Shown here: in pieces, positions 47,423 to 58,129 of the stretch
How the letters are laid out: every line of letters begins with the position of its first letter
Numbering within the stretch: the first letter of the stretch is position 1
NCBI GenBank assembly: GCA_027625915.1
Contig: JANTQA010000008.1
Location: forward strand, 617,001-681,000
From: Anaeramoeba flamelloides
Lineage: Eukaryota; Metamonada; Anaeramoebidae
DNA length: 64,000 nucleotides
Reading direction: 5' to 3'
Position numbers and translations under genes: made by a program
The notes under the pieces: generated by a model
Databases searched by the model: none
Seen by the model: only the letters and a program-made list of their open reading frames with translations
Told to the model about the DNA's origin: nothing

Positions 47423-48678
47423 TTTGAATTTATTTTTGTTTTGTTTGGTTTATTTCTTTTGTTTGGTTTATTGTTGAAAAGGAAAATAAAAAAATAACAA
47501 AGAAAAGAAAGAAGAAAAAAAAAATATTTTTTTTTTAGGAAAAAAAATTTGTTGTTCATTTTTTGTTGAAAGAGAGAGAGTTAAAAATCATTTTTTGGAA
47601 AAGGTTTGTTTACAAATTAAAATTTGAGAACTACTCAAAGTTATTTAAAAGGATTGAAATTTGAAAAAAAATGATTAGATGCACTTAAACCTCAAGATAT
47701 TGAATTTACATGAGTTACTGATTTTTAGGTGATTCAAAACAGAATTTGGAGTTTTTTTAATAATCTGAAAACACATTTGACTTTTCTTTTATTTTTTTTT
47801 TTAAAGTAAATAAAACCCTCAAATTTAGAAATAATAAATATATGTTATGGTATTGATTTTACAACAATAGTATCAACTCAATTTCCCTAAATACCTTTTA
47901 TTTTTTGTAATAATAATGTTTACAGAAATTGCAACAAAGTTTTACTGGTATTTGAATTATAAACAGGATAAAATTTTCGCTTCCTTTGACATATTTTTCT
48001 TTTTTAAACCAAGACTGCTCAAAGAAGTAAGATTGCAATTTGTGGTTCTATTTAAAAAAGGAAATTGAAAATGAAGTAAAAATTTTTCCCATTCAAAATT
48101 TAAATACCAGTATTACTTAGGTTTCTTTAGTAGTTGGAGAATAGATTTAATTAAAGCAAAAATTGAAAGTGTGAACAATAAGAGTTGGGTAGTTGGATAA
48201 AGCTGATTGACATTGGTCATTTTTGGTTGAATGGATATTAGTTTTCAAAAGGTAAAAAAAGCTTTCTGTTCTTCTTTTTTCTTTTGATATTCGGCTCACA
48301 AAAGGTAAAAAAAAGAAATTGAAATAACAAATCTGTGTTTTAATTTTTGGAGTATTTTTTTTATTATTTATGTCTATATTTTTTTGTGAATTAAGGATGG
48401 TGAATGAAATCAAATATCCAAATAGACTACAAAAGGTTCTCTCTCTTTTTTAGTGCTCATATGATCTTTTCATCAAAGATTAAAAACAATTTTTTTGGGT
48501 AAAAAAATAGGGTTTTTTGTAATGATTTGGTTTTTATTTTTTGTTCGATTTTCAGACATTCACTTTCCAAATACTAAGAAATAGACCTAATAAGACAACA
48601 ATTCTATTATTTTTTGTGTTTAATTTAGTTATGAGAACAAAGGTACTCAAAAATCAACACAACTGAATAATTTATATA

Positions 48679-48876
48679 CAGTCAGTTCCACTTTTAAGGC
48701 ACAAACTTTCAACGAAATTCAAGGCACAGAAAAAAATCTCAAATTAAGGCACAAAATTAGGATTTTTTTTTTTTTACAATTTATTTTACTAGAATCTGAA
48801 TTTTGTGCCTTAATTTGAGTTTTTATTGTTCCTTAAATTTCGTTGAAAGTTTGTGTCTTAAAAGTGGAACTGACTG
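48679..48876. mobile_element. Tc1/mariner-type MITE, best-preserved copy
   Basis: A 198-bp element flanked by TA at 48677-48678 and 48877-48878. Left end CAGTCAGTTCCACTTTTAAG, right end in reverse complement identical over the first ~18 bases. The inverted repeats extend inward almost to the centre, so the single strand would fold into a long hairpin. No coding capacity. Related copies lie at 11470-11665 and 56240-56437. Confidence 0.88.
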
Positions 48877-49692
48877 TATATATATACCATATTTCTCTTC
48901 CTTTTATTGTTATTGATAGTTTAAAGGAAAATAATAACAGTTTTTCCATTTTTCTTACTTTTTTTTTTTCGCCATTGTCTATTCTGTTCTTTTCTTTTCC
49001 TTCTCCACACTTTAAAATATTGTTGCACCGTGATAAATAATGGGGGATTTCAAAATTAGTTCTAAAAAAAAAGGATTTTAGGTATTTATTTTTTTTGACC
49101 AATTTAATTTTTAGATAATATTGCTTTAATTTTTTTGAAAAAATATCAGTTAAGTGATAATTTCATCTCTCTTTGATTTTGAAACTTTTAACATGCTATA
49201 AGAGTAGTATTTGAACATTTCAAAATTATGAAAATAAAAGAAGGTCGATCACACATGAAAGGGTGATAAAATGGATCCCCAAGTGTTTTAGTTTTCTATT
49301 ATATCGATATTTGATAAAAAAAAGTGAACTTTGAAGTGATTTTTTTTAGAAAAAGAAACGAATTTTTAATCCCAAGAATTTCTTTTTTGAATAAAGAAAA
49401 ATAACTTGCACAGAAATCCCAAAATTATTACATTTTTCGAATTTTGAAATTCACAAAAATTCATAATTTGAAATCATAATATTCCTATGATTCTTAAAGA
49501 AAATGGTCTTTAACAACGTTACCCACTAGTTAAAGTCACTTTTAGAATAATTTTCAAAAAAATATCAAAAATTAATTTAATTCTGATTCTATAGAATCAA
49601 ATAAAAGAATTTTTTATTTTGTATCAAAACTCTATTAAAAAAAAAAAAAAGATTCTTATGATTTCATTTCAAAAGTAAAATAAATTTCATAC

Positions 49693-49799
49693 CATAAATT
49701 AACATCTTAAACATCAGGATTGAAAAAAAGATGATTGAAACTAAAATCGCAAGAAGAAACCCCCCAAATATATATTGTTTTTCAGAAAGATTAAATTCT
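49693..49799 (-). CDS. Possible orphan exon with one membrane segment
   Basis: On the minus strand a 107-nt stretch between a TTTCATAG acceptor and a GTATGA donor reads EFNLSEKQYIFGGFLLAILV, followed by SIIFFSILMFKMLIY. It begins with a short polar helix and continues as a single hydrophobic segment long enough to span a membrane. No partner exons were found, so it may be a small membrane protein with unrecognised exons, or chance. Confidence 0.2.
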
Positions 49800-50389
49800 C
49801 TATGAAAATAAAAAAAAAAATTATTAATTATTAAATTTTGAGAAGAATGATGTGATTCCTTGTAAAAACGAATTTTAAACAAGAAATCAGTTGAAACATA
49901 TCATTGGAATAAAAAAGAATCATTTGATTCCATTGAACCAAAAAAAGAATTATTTGAAATTTTTTTCGAAAAAGAATCAAAATGTGAACTCTGAATATAA
50001 TATCTATGCTGTTATTAAAATCCACCCCAGTTAGAGGAAACTTTTTAAAATTTAGAAAATTGCCATTTTAATTAAGCAATAAAAAAAAAATAATGATAAA
50101 AAGTAAATAATTAATGATAATTAGTTACAAACAAAAACTTCAAATTTAAGATTCTTTAAAAAATATTTTTTTTTGAAATAAAAATCAAAATAAAAAAATA
50201 TAGTGTTAGTTATGAGCAAAATATATGAGACTACACACTTGTTACAAATTCTCATAAACAATTAAATTAAAAAGAAAAAATAATAAAAGTATCAATTTTG
50301 CAAAAGGTGTGCAATCTCGATTATTCACTAAAAAATTAAGTAAGAATTAGAATATATTATTTGGATTTAAGATAATGAAAAAGAAATAT

Positions 50390-53361
50390 TTAAAGCTCTT
50401 CTAAATTTCTAAAAGCGGCTTGGATATCGTCATTCAAAGCTTGGAAACGATTAACTAAGACTTCTTCTCCTTCGTTTGAATTTTCAAATTTTTGACTTGA
50501 AATTCTGTGTATAACTGGGCCCATTGCTCTATTGATCATCTCGAGTGTAATTGATTTATTTTCGCCAACCGAAGAAACTGCCTTATAGGCAAGCTTATGC
50601 CAAGTCAAAATATTTCTTAACATCCAGATTGTTTTATAAAAAGGACAATATTGGTCGTAATCAGAATAGGAGTTTTGTTGAAGGAAATCGTCTTTAAGTA
50701 ATTGTGCGGTTGCGAGTGTGACTTGATCAGTTTCAGCTAAGGAATCTTTACCGACTAATTGTACAATTTCATTTAGCTCTTCTTCTTCTTGAAAGATCTT
50801 TTTTGCCTCACCTCTTAATGAAATAAATTCGTTATCAATTTTATCATAATATGAATCTAAGCTATTTATATAGTTACTATACGAACTTAACCAATTCAAT
50901 GCAGGGAAATGCTTCCTTTGTGCAAGTTTTTTATCTAAACCCCAAAATACTTGGACAATATTTAAAGTTGCTACAGTTACTGGATCAGTGAAATCTAATT
51001 AGCATACGTATTTTATTATTATTGAAATAACATAACGAATAATTGATAATAAAAAAATAATTGTTTTAAAAATAAAAGAAATAATTGTTGAGAAAAAAAA
51101 AATTTTTAAATAATGACACTGTCATTTAAAAAAAGTGAAAATATCAAGCTTGAAAAATCGTTCTCAGTTTGCGGTTGTTATATTTTTTCGATTGAGCTTT
51201 TTTTTAACTACTTTTTAAAATTTTATCGATTCACTTTTTTAGAATGGTTGTATTTTTAAAAAAAATCAAAGATTTAAAAGTTTTTAATGAAATACTCAAA
51301 GTCTAACTTGAGTTTCCTGTTTAAATCTGTTGTTGGATTTTTTCTTTCAATTTTCACTTTTTTAAAATATTTATCAAAAAAAAAAAAAAATAATTGATAT
51401 TACCTCCACCTGGTGGACTGACTGCTGCAACGATTGTAACTGAACCTGTTCTATTTGGGTTACCAATTGTTGTTACCTTACCTGCTCTCTGGTAAAATTT
51501 AGCCAATCTGGTTGGTAAATATGCAGGGAAACCACCATCTCCAGGCATTTCTGCTAAACGACCAGAGATTTCACGCAAGGCTTCTGCCCATCGGGAAGTT
51601 GAGTCGGCCATCATGGATACATTGTAGCCCTGATCCCTGAAATATTCAGAAAGAGTAATTCCAGTGTAAATCGATGCTTCTCTTGCCGCTACGGGCATAT
51701 TCGAGGTATTTGCGACTAATGTTGTACGTTGCATAATACTTTCTTGTTGTCCTGAGATATTGATTTTCAATTTTGGGAAATCTTTTAATACTTCTGCCAT
51801 TTCGTTTCCTCTTTCTCCACAACCTACATATACAATAACATCTGAATTAGAAAATTTTGCAAGTCCTTGTGATAAAACAGTTTTTCCTTTTGTTTATATT
51901 TATTTGAAGTTTTCATTGTAATCAATTTTCATTTTGATTTTTGATTTGTTTATTATTTGAATAAATGTTAATAAAGTTTAAGATGGAAAGAAGTAATGAG
52001 AGTAATGAAATTAAATCGGTTATAAGTAAAGAAACAGTCTTATTAGAAAAATTCAAAAAAAATAAACTGAAAAGACAATTAAAAAAACAAACCACATCCA
52101 AAAGCACCTGGAATACAACAAGTACCACCTTGTACAACTCTATTGATCCGTCAAAATCAAATACAAATACAAATACAAATTCAAATTCAAATTCAAAAGA
52201 AGAAAAAAGATAAAAGATAAAAGATAAAAGATAAAAGAAAAAACAAATTAATAAACTTGATTTAACAAATTAGGATCTAAAGAAATTATTCAAGAAACCT
52301 ACGGAAATAATGAATCTAAAATTCTTTGACCAGTAATTAAAGGATTGTCTGAAGCAAGATGTTCTGTTACAGGTCTTGGTACACGTACAGGCCAAGAATG
52401 CCACATTTTAAAAGTCTCTTTTTGTCCTTGGAATTCAATTTCAAGCACGTCTTCGTCAACACCATACTCACCTTCAGGCGCAATCCAGGTGATTACACCC
52501 ATTTTTTTTGGAGGTAACAATACTCGATGCTCAATAAGTTTACTTTCTGGCACAACTCCAAAGACATCGCCACCAGTGATGTTGTCTCCCTTAGTGAAAT
52601 TTGCTGGTGTGAAGGCAAATTTTCTGTTGTGATCAAGAGATGGGATGTTGATACCTTTTGGAATGAAAATACCTTCTGTTTGTTTGGAAATTACTTCAAG
52701 TGGCCTTTGGATACCATCGTAAATATTTCCTAACAATCCTGGCCCAAGTTCTACAGACAATGGCCTTCCAGTTCTGAGAACAGGATCACCAACAGTCAAA
52801 CCAGCTAATAATTTTAAAACGTTTTTGATTTTTTTTATTGTTTGTTGAATTTATTATTGTTTTTAATTTTTGTTTTTTTGTTTTTATTGTTTGGTTTCAA
52901 AGTGAAAGATTTTTTTTTCATTTTGTTAATAGACTATGAAGAAAGAATAAAAAAAAAAAAAAAAAAAAGAAGAAAAAAAAATAAAAACAAACAAGTATCT
53001 TCGTAAACTTGGATTGTTGCTGTGTCATTTTCAAGCTTGATAATTTCACCAATTAATTCGCTAGATCCAACTCTTACCTTTAAGGAATTCAAATCACAAA
53101 AAAAATAAATTCGAAAAAAAAAAAAAAAAAAAATATAATTAGTCAGACTCAGTTTGGTTGACAATTCTTTTTCAAAACAAGAAAAAAGTAAAGAAAAAAG
53201 AGAAAATTTAAGAAGCATACCAACTCATACATTGCTGCGCCTTCCATATTTTCAGCAACAACGACAGGTCCCGAGACTGATAAAATCGCACCAAATTCAC
53301 TTTCTTTTTCTTCGTCTTCGATTTTTGGAAGATTAAAGTAATTACTTTGAAGGTTATCCAT
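50390..53361 (-). CDS. V-type H+-ATPase catalytic subunit A
   Basis: Catalytic ATP-hydrolysing subunit of the V1 sector, which drives proton pumping into acidic organelles. Six exons on the minus strand: 53361-53221, 53077-52993, 52804-52303, 52139-52093, 51886-51404 and 50994-50390. They sum to 1863 nt, 620 residues, the usual length. Phases agree at every junction. Motifs in order: [56 protein letters not shown]; the A-subunit-specific non-homologous region to [13 protein letters not shown]-loop GAFGCGKT (~residues 253-260), split between exons 4 and 5; [71 protein letters not shown]. Exon 4 is a 47-nt microexon. Donors include GTATGC, GTTTGT (twice), GTAGGT and GTAATA. All expected catalytic elements are present. 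Confidence 0.95.
52150..52240 (+). repeat. Tandem simple repeats in V-ATPase A intron 3
   Basis: Within the 163-bp intron between exons 3 and 4, plus-strand units of ACAAAT/TCAAAT (about 52160-52197) are followed by four or five AAAAGAT units (about 52204-52240). Together they make up a large share of that intron. Confidence 0.75.
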
Positions 53362-54011
53362 TTTTATTTTGTGAAGAATAAAAAAAAAATGAAAATTATT
53401 TTAGGAAGTTTTTGAATAAAATAATATAAATCAACAGAGACCCTCAAAGTGACTTTACAAACGTTATTTCATTTTCTACTAGCAAACACAATGATTCTTA
53501 CTCCTCTTCAAGGAATAGATCTCGGTTTATTTACAAAAGAAAATAACAACATTTCTGTAATTTGTGTAACATTTTTCTATAAGTGGTTTTTGTGAATATC
53601 TTTAATTCTTCTATCCTCACATCTGTTTTTTTCACTCACTAATAGTTTAAAGTTTGATTTTCTATTTTTAGAACAATGAATCTCAATGTTATTCAACATA
53701 ATACAACTTTAGAAACAAATTGGTTTTTGTTTTAACAAGAAAATTATATTTAATACTATCAATAAGAAATTAAACAATTTAATGGCTCATTAGAAGGTTG
53801 TCAAAATCAAAACAAATTAAATTTCTGATTCTAATTTTTTCATTTTTCTCCTCTTTTTCTTTTCAAACAAAAATTTTTAATTATTTTTTGTTTTGACTTT
53901 TTTTCTTTTTAAAAAAACACAAAAAAAATTACAAAAAATTAACAAAAAAAAAAAACTCAAAAATAAAACCTTTTCATTGATCTGCAAAAAACAATTGTAA
54001 AAAAAAAAAAC
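53362..54011. promoter_or_regulatory. Divergent intergenic region (V-ATPase A / ARM protein)
   Basis: 650 bp separates the two start codons, so both promoters must lie here. Plus-strand poly(A) tracts directly precede the ATG at 54012. No specific factor site was recognised. Confidence 0.55.
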
Positions 54012-55415
54012 ATGACATCACTTGAAAACATTTTAGATAACATTCGACAAAACATTGAAAAGACAAGTACTTTAAGCAATTCATGTATTCAGTTAAACAA
54101 TTTTGCACTAAACTCCACGAACCGAATCAAGATCAGGACAAGTGGGGGACTGGATTTATTAGTTGAGGTGTTGAAAAAACATTTACAAAGATCGGTAGGC
54201 TTATGCGAAACAGTTGTTGGAGCATTAAACAATTGCTCGCTTGACGAACAGAACACGATCCATCTTTGTGAGCAAACCACGCTCTTGGACGAGCTGATCC
54301 GGCTGTGCCAAACACACCCAAACGAAACCCTCCTCTTGAGCCGTTCGATCGGGCTGTTTTGGAATATTGGTGCCGTGAAAAGCAATGCAGTCAAAATTGC
54401 ACAAAAGGGCGGAGTCAAGGTTCTATTAGGCATTATGAAGAATAACGCTTCCCATGTCGACATTCAGTCCAGGGGGCTTGCTGCACTGACCTCTTTGGCG
54501 ACAAGCGATCAGGTTTCGCATCACATTGTAACTGAAAATGGCCATTTGCAAATTCTTTCTGCAATGGAAAGCCACCCCGAAAATGCACAGATCAAATTAA
54601 GAGGCATCAACACTTTATTCAATTTAGCTGCATTGCAGCAAAATTTAAAACCATTGGGCAGCTCGAGGGCTGTTGAGGTTGTCAAAACGGTTTTGGAAAA
54701 TAATTTATCGGACACAAATTTGGTTGCCAGGTGCTCTGGATTTTTTATGAATTTGTCGCTGATCGCAGAAAACAGCCTAAGAATCGCCCAAGAAGGAGTG
54801 ATCAGTTCCATTATGCGCGCCATTTTATACTGCTCCACTGAGGAGGCGGTGATCCGTCGGTTACTCGGGATCGTCATAAACACTTCTCAAGAACAAAGCA
54901 ATCGATTGACCATTGCACAATCACGCGGCTTAGACGTGATCGTGGTGCTAATGAGACAGCACATCTCTTCCCCAGGCACCCTTATCAAATGTATCTCGGT
55001 TTTGATCTCCCTATCCCTCGACGAATCCTTACAGAACGCCTTTGTCAAGTCCCAAGCTGTAAACGCAGTGCTACTTGCAATCAAAACACATATAAAAGAT
55101 CCAACCTTATTGGGCACTTCAATTGTTGTGCTCAGTAACTTATTTTTTTTTGACACCACCAGAGTTGACATTATTGAAAAAAATGGCGTAAAATTGGTAA
55201 TGGAGTTATTAAAAAATAATATTTCAAAAGAGGCAGTAGTTGAAAGAGGCACTTTATTTTTATTAAATGGCACATGTGATACAAAGGCCAGGAAAATTAT
55301 TAATGAAGAACAAGGAAAACGTGTTTGCCAGAGTATAATTAATATGTATAAGAGAAACCCTCAAATCCAAAAACGTGCTTCAGGTGCTTTGAAAAATCTT
55401 TCTATTGGCTATTAA
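54012..55415 (+). CDS. Armadillo-repeat protein
   Basis: Intronless, 467 residues. Almost the whole length is built of ~42-residue armadillo-type helical repeats: segments such as GGLDLLVEVLKKHLQ, GGVKVLLGIMKNNASHVDIQ, SRGLDVIVVLMRQHISSPGT, VNAVLLAIKTHIKDP and NGVKLVMELLKNNISKEAVV each end in a short LxNLS/ALxxL helix. I count about ten repeats. Such solenoids bind extended peptides or partner proteins. No U-box, BTB or kinase domain is attached, so a specific role cannot be given. The start at 54012 is preceded by A-rich leader sequence and begins MTSLENILDNIRQNIEK, a credible N-terminal helix. The central part (about 54150-55120) is much GC-richer than both ends. Confidence 0.85.
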   Translation: MTSLENILDNIRQNIEKTSTLSNSCIQLNNFALNSTNRIKIRTSGGLDLLVEVLKKHLQRSVGLCETVVGALNNCSLDEQNTIHLCEQTTLLDELIRLCQTHPNETLLLSRSIGLFWNIGAVKSNAVKIAQKGGVKVLLGIMKNNASHVDIQSRGLAALTSLATSDQVSHHIVTENGHLQILSAMESHPENAQIKLRGINTLFNLAALQQNLKPLGSSRAVEVVKTVLENNLSDTNLVARCSGFFMNLSLIAENSLRIAQEGVISSIMRAILYCSTEEAVIRRLLGIVINTSQEQSNRLTIAQSRGLDVIVVLMRQHISSPGTLIKCISVLISLSLDESLQNAFVKSQAVNAVLLAIKTHIKDPTLLGTSIVVLSNLFFFDTTRVDIIEKNGVKLVMELLKNNISKEAVVERGTLFLLNGTCDTKARKIINEEQGKRVCQSIINMYKRNPQIQKRASGALKNLSIGY

Positions 55416-56239
55416 ACCTTTATTTATTTATTTTTTTTACTTTGAATTTTAAAGGAAAACAAGATTTTAATGTTATTTCTTTTGATTTTAATTTTCTTTT
55501 TGATATAATAAATTATAAAGAATAAAAAAAAAGATTAAAATTTCTTATTATTTTTTTATTTTTTAAAAAATTGATCGATAAAAAAGAATTGTTAAATTGT
55601 TTCATTGGAATATTACATTAACTAAAATTGCTTTTTAAAATTGTTATTAATTTTTTTTGTCTCCATTATTTAAATGTTTTTCAAATAGATAATTATTACA
55701 AAAATGAGATTTATTTTATTTGTTTTATAAGTAAACTTAATTTCTGTCAAACTAATCTAAAAAATTTTTTTTACAAATTTCAACTATTTTTTATATTTTA
55801 ACCTTAAAAAAATAATGAAAAATATATAATATAATAACAATTAGAGAAGAGGTGATATAGATCGAAAGCAAATTTAATAAATCTTTAAATATTATATTAA
55901 AAATTGAAAAACTCAAAATTCTTTGTATGCAATTGACAAAAAAAAATTAAATTACATTTTGATCTTCAATTCAAATCAAAAATATTCCAATATAAATGAA
56001 TATTATTTTTTCTAAAATCATTATTATCTTTTAATATAATCAGAATAACAGTTTTTTACTCGTCTGACATTTGTTTTAATATGAAAAATAATTGAAACAC
56101 TATAAAATAAAATAAAAAATGATTCGAATAATCAAAATTTCCAAAATTAAAGTTATTTTTCAAATACCTATTCAAACACTTTTAAAACTGCCAATTTATT
56201 GAAAAAAAAGTGTAAGTTTTGCTGTTTTTTTTTTGATTA

Positions 56240-56437
56240 CGGAGAGTACCACATTCAAAACACAAACTTCTAACAAGAGACAAGAAAAAAAAATCTCAAA
56301 TTAAGTCACATTTTTTTACATTTTGTATGTTGCTAATTATTTTATTAGAATCGGAATTTTATTACGTTAATTTTGTATTTTTTTTTTGTTCCTTAAATTT
56401 TATTGGAAACTTTCTGACTTAAAAGTGGAATTGAATC
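56240..56437. mobile_element. Tc1/mariner-type MITE, most decayed copy
   Basis: A 198-bp block flanked by TA (56238-56239 and 56438-56439), colinear with 48679-48876. Left end CGGAGAGTACCACATTC, right end CTTAAAAGTGGAATTGAATC. More mutated than the other two copies, therefore probably the oldest insertion. Confidence 0.7.
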
Positions 56438-57939
56438 TATAGAAAAATAATTGAAAATGATTTTAAATATTTAAATCAAAATTTTATTTTGTAAAAACTT
56501 TATAATAATTTTCCTATATAGATTTAACAACAAACAAAATAATAATTTATATTAAGGTTCATATATTTGAATAGAATGATCTTGATCATAGTGAACATTT
56601 TAATCAATACTCCAAACCCAAAAAATATTTAATATTGAAAAAAAAAATATTTATTTATTTATTTAGAGAAAGGAGTAATTAAAAAAAATTGTTTGAATTT
56701 AAAAAAAAAAAGAAAAGTAGAAAATTAATTAAAATATATCTAAAAAATATTATTATCATTATCATTACCAAATAGAAAATTTTAATTTATTGTTTCTAAA
56801 GGAAAGGATTGAAATTACTTTTCTTAAAATTAAAAAAATTAACCAAAAGCATCAAAATAATCAAAAATTTGAAAATAGAATTGAAAATACAGCATTTTCT
56901 CAGACACACAAAAGAATGATTTTTGTTTACAAATTCAGGACATACACACCTTAATAATTATGAATTTTTTTTCTTAAAATTTCACCTCAGGAGAAATATG
57001 ATTAGTTACTTTCATTATTATTTAAAATATACATTTTTTATGACAATAAAAACCCAAATAATTAAAAAAATAGAAATATTTTTTTATATTTTATATAAAA
57101 CCGAAAAAAAAAATGATATATTTTTTAAATACTTTGCTCTTTTATCATTTTCAATCATAATTTTTATTGCTGAAAAATTCATTTTCACAATTATGAAAAA
57201 TTCTTCTTATTATTTTTTGCTTTAATTTGTTTGAAAAATGTGCTACCTTATAAAAAAAAATTACTTTTAAAAAAGATATAGATACCTAAATTCCATTCCA
57301 AAAATTGAGACAAATTTGAAATAATAAATGGAAAAAAAAAAATATATTCATTAATATATAAGAACACATAATAATTAAAAACTTATTAATGATTCACTTT
57401 TATAGTATTCCAAAATATAAAAACAGAAAATTTTAAAAATTATCAAAAATACAAACCAAAAAAAAAAAAAAGTAAAAATAATTTTTGAAATGAGCATTAC
57501 GGATTTTTTATTACTGAAAATTCCAAAGACAAATGGTTAACAAAAAGATTTTTTGCAAATAATTAAATGAATTTTAAATGACATCACAGAACCACAATTT
57601 TTTTCATTTTTTTTTTTTCTCTTTTTTTTTTTTTTGCAAAAGTCATTTGAAAAAAAAGAACTTTGAAAGAACTAAGAAAAATTAAGAAGAAAAAAAAAAA
57701 AAGAATAAAAATAAAAAAACAAATATTAAACCAAAAATAAATAGAAAGAAAAACAAACATTTATAAAAATAGAGAAAAAATTCAAAGAAAAAATAATTTT
57801 AAAAAGTAAAACAAAAACACACAAGAAAAACAAAAATTTGAAAAATTAGAAAAAATGATTTTGATTTAAAAATTGAAAATTTATTTTGATAAGAATATGA
57901 GATAAAACTTGACAAAACTACTTCCAATAACATACTAAA

Positions 57940-57967
57940 GCGAGTCAAAATCTTTGAAAAATAGTTT
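57940..57967 (+). repeat. Single arm similar to the 60779-60847 hairpin
   Basis: 28 bases match the right arm at 60820-60847 with three differences (GCGAGTCAAAATCTTTGAAA...). No clear left arm is left here. Suggests a small dispersed hairpin family. Confidence 0.5.
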
Positions 57968-58129
57968 AATAAACATAAAATATAATTTATTTAAAAAATA
58001 CAATATATAAAAACCACTTAATAATCTTTCTATGAGTTATTATTATTTGGTTTATCATTCTTTTGAATTTTTTACCAACTAAACCAATAATTAATCATTT
58101 GAATTGTATTTTTTTTTTTTCCACAATTT

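Larger units (their letters stand above)
47423..50389. other. Intergenic region with one MITE
   Basis: About 3 kb between two minus-strand genes. Apart from the MITE at 48679-48876 and a possible small exon at 49693-49799, I see AT-rich sequence only. Confidence 0.45.
55416..58129. other. Convergent intergenic region with one decayed MITE
   Basis: 2.7 kb between the ARM gene and the BEACH gene 3' ends. It contains the MITE at 56240-56437 and a lone arm (57940-57967) related to the hairpin at 60779-60847. The frame at 56923-57225 is Phe/Ile/Lys-only and not credible. Confidence 0.5.

Noticed and set aside
48833-49102. 89-residue minus-strand frame
   Set aside because: Overlaps the end of the MITE and has no recognisable content.
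51922-52213. Frames on both strands between V-ATPase A exons 3 and 5
   Set aside because: Apart from the 47-nt exon 4, this is intron with simple tandem repeats.
54089-55273. Long minus-strand frames opposite the ARM gene
   Set aside because: Antisense shadows of a GC-richer exon; no family resemblance.
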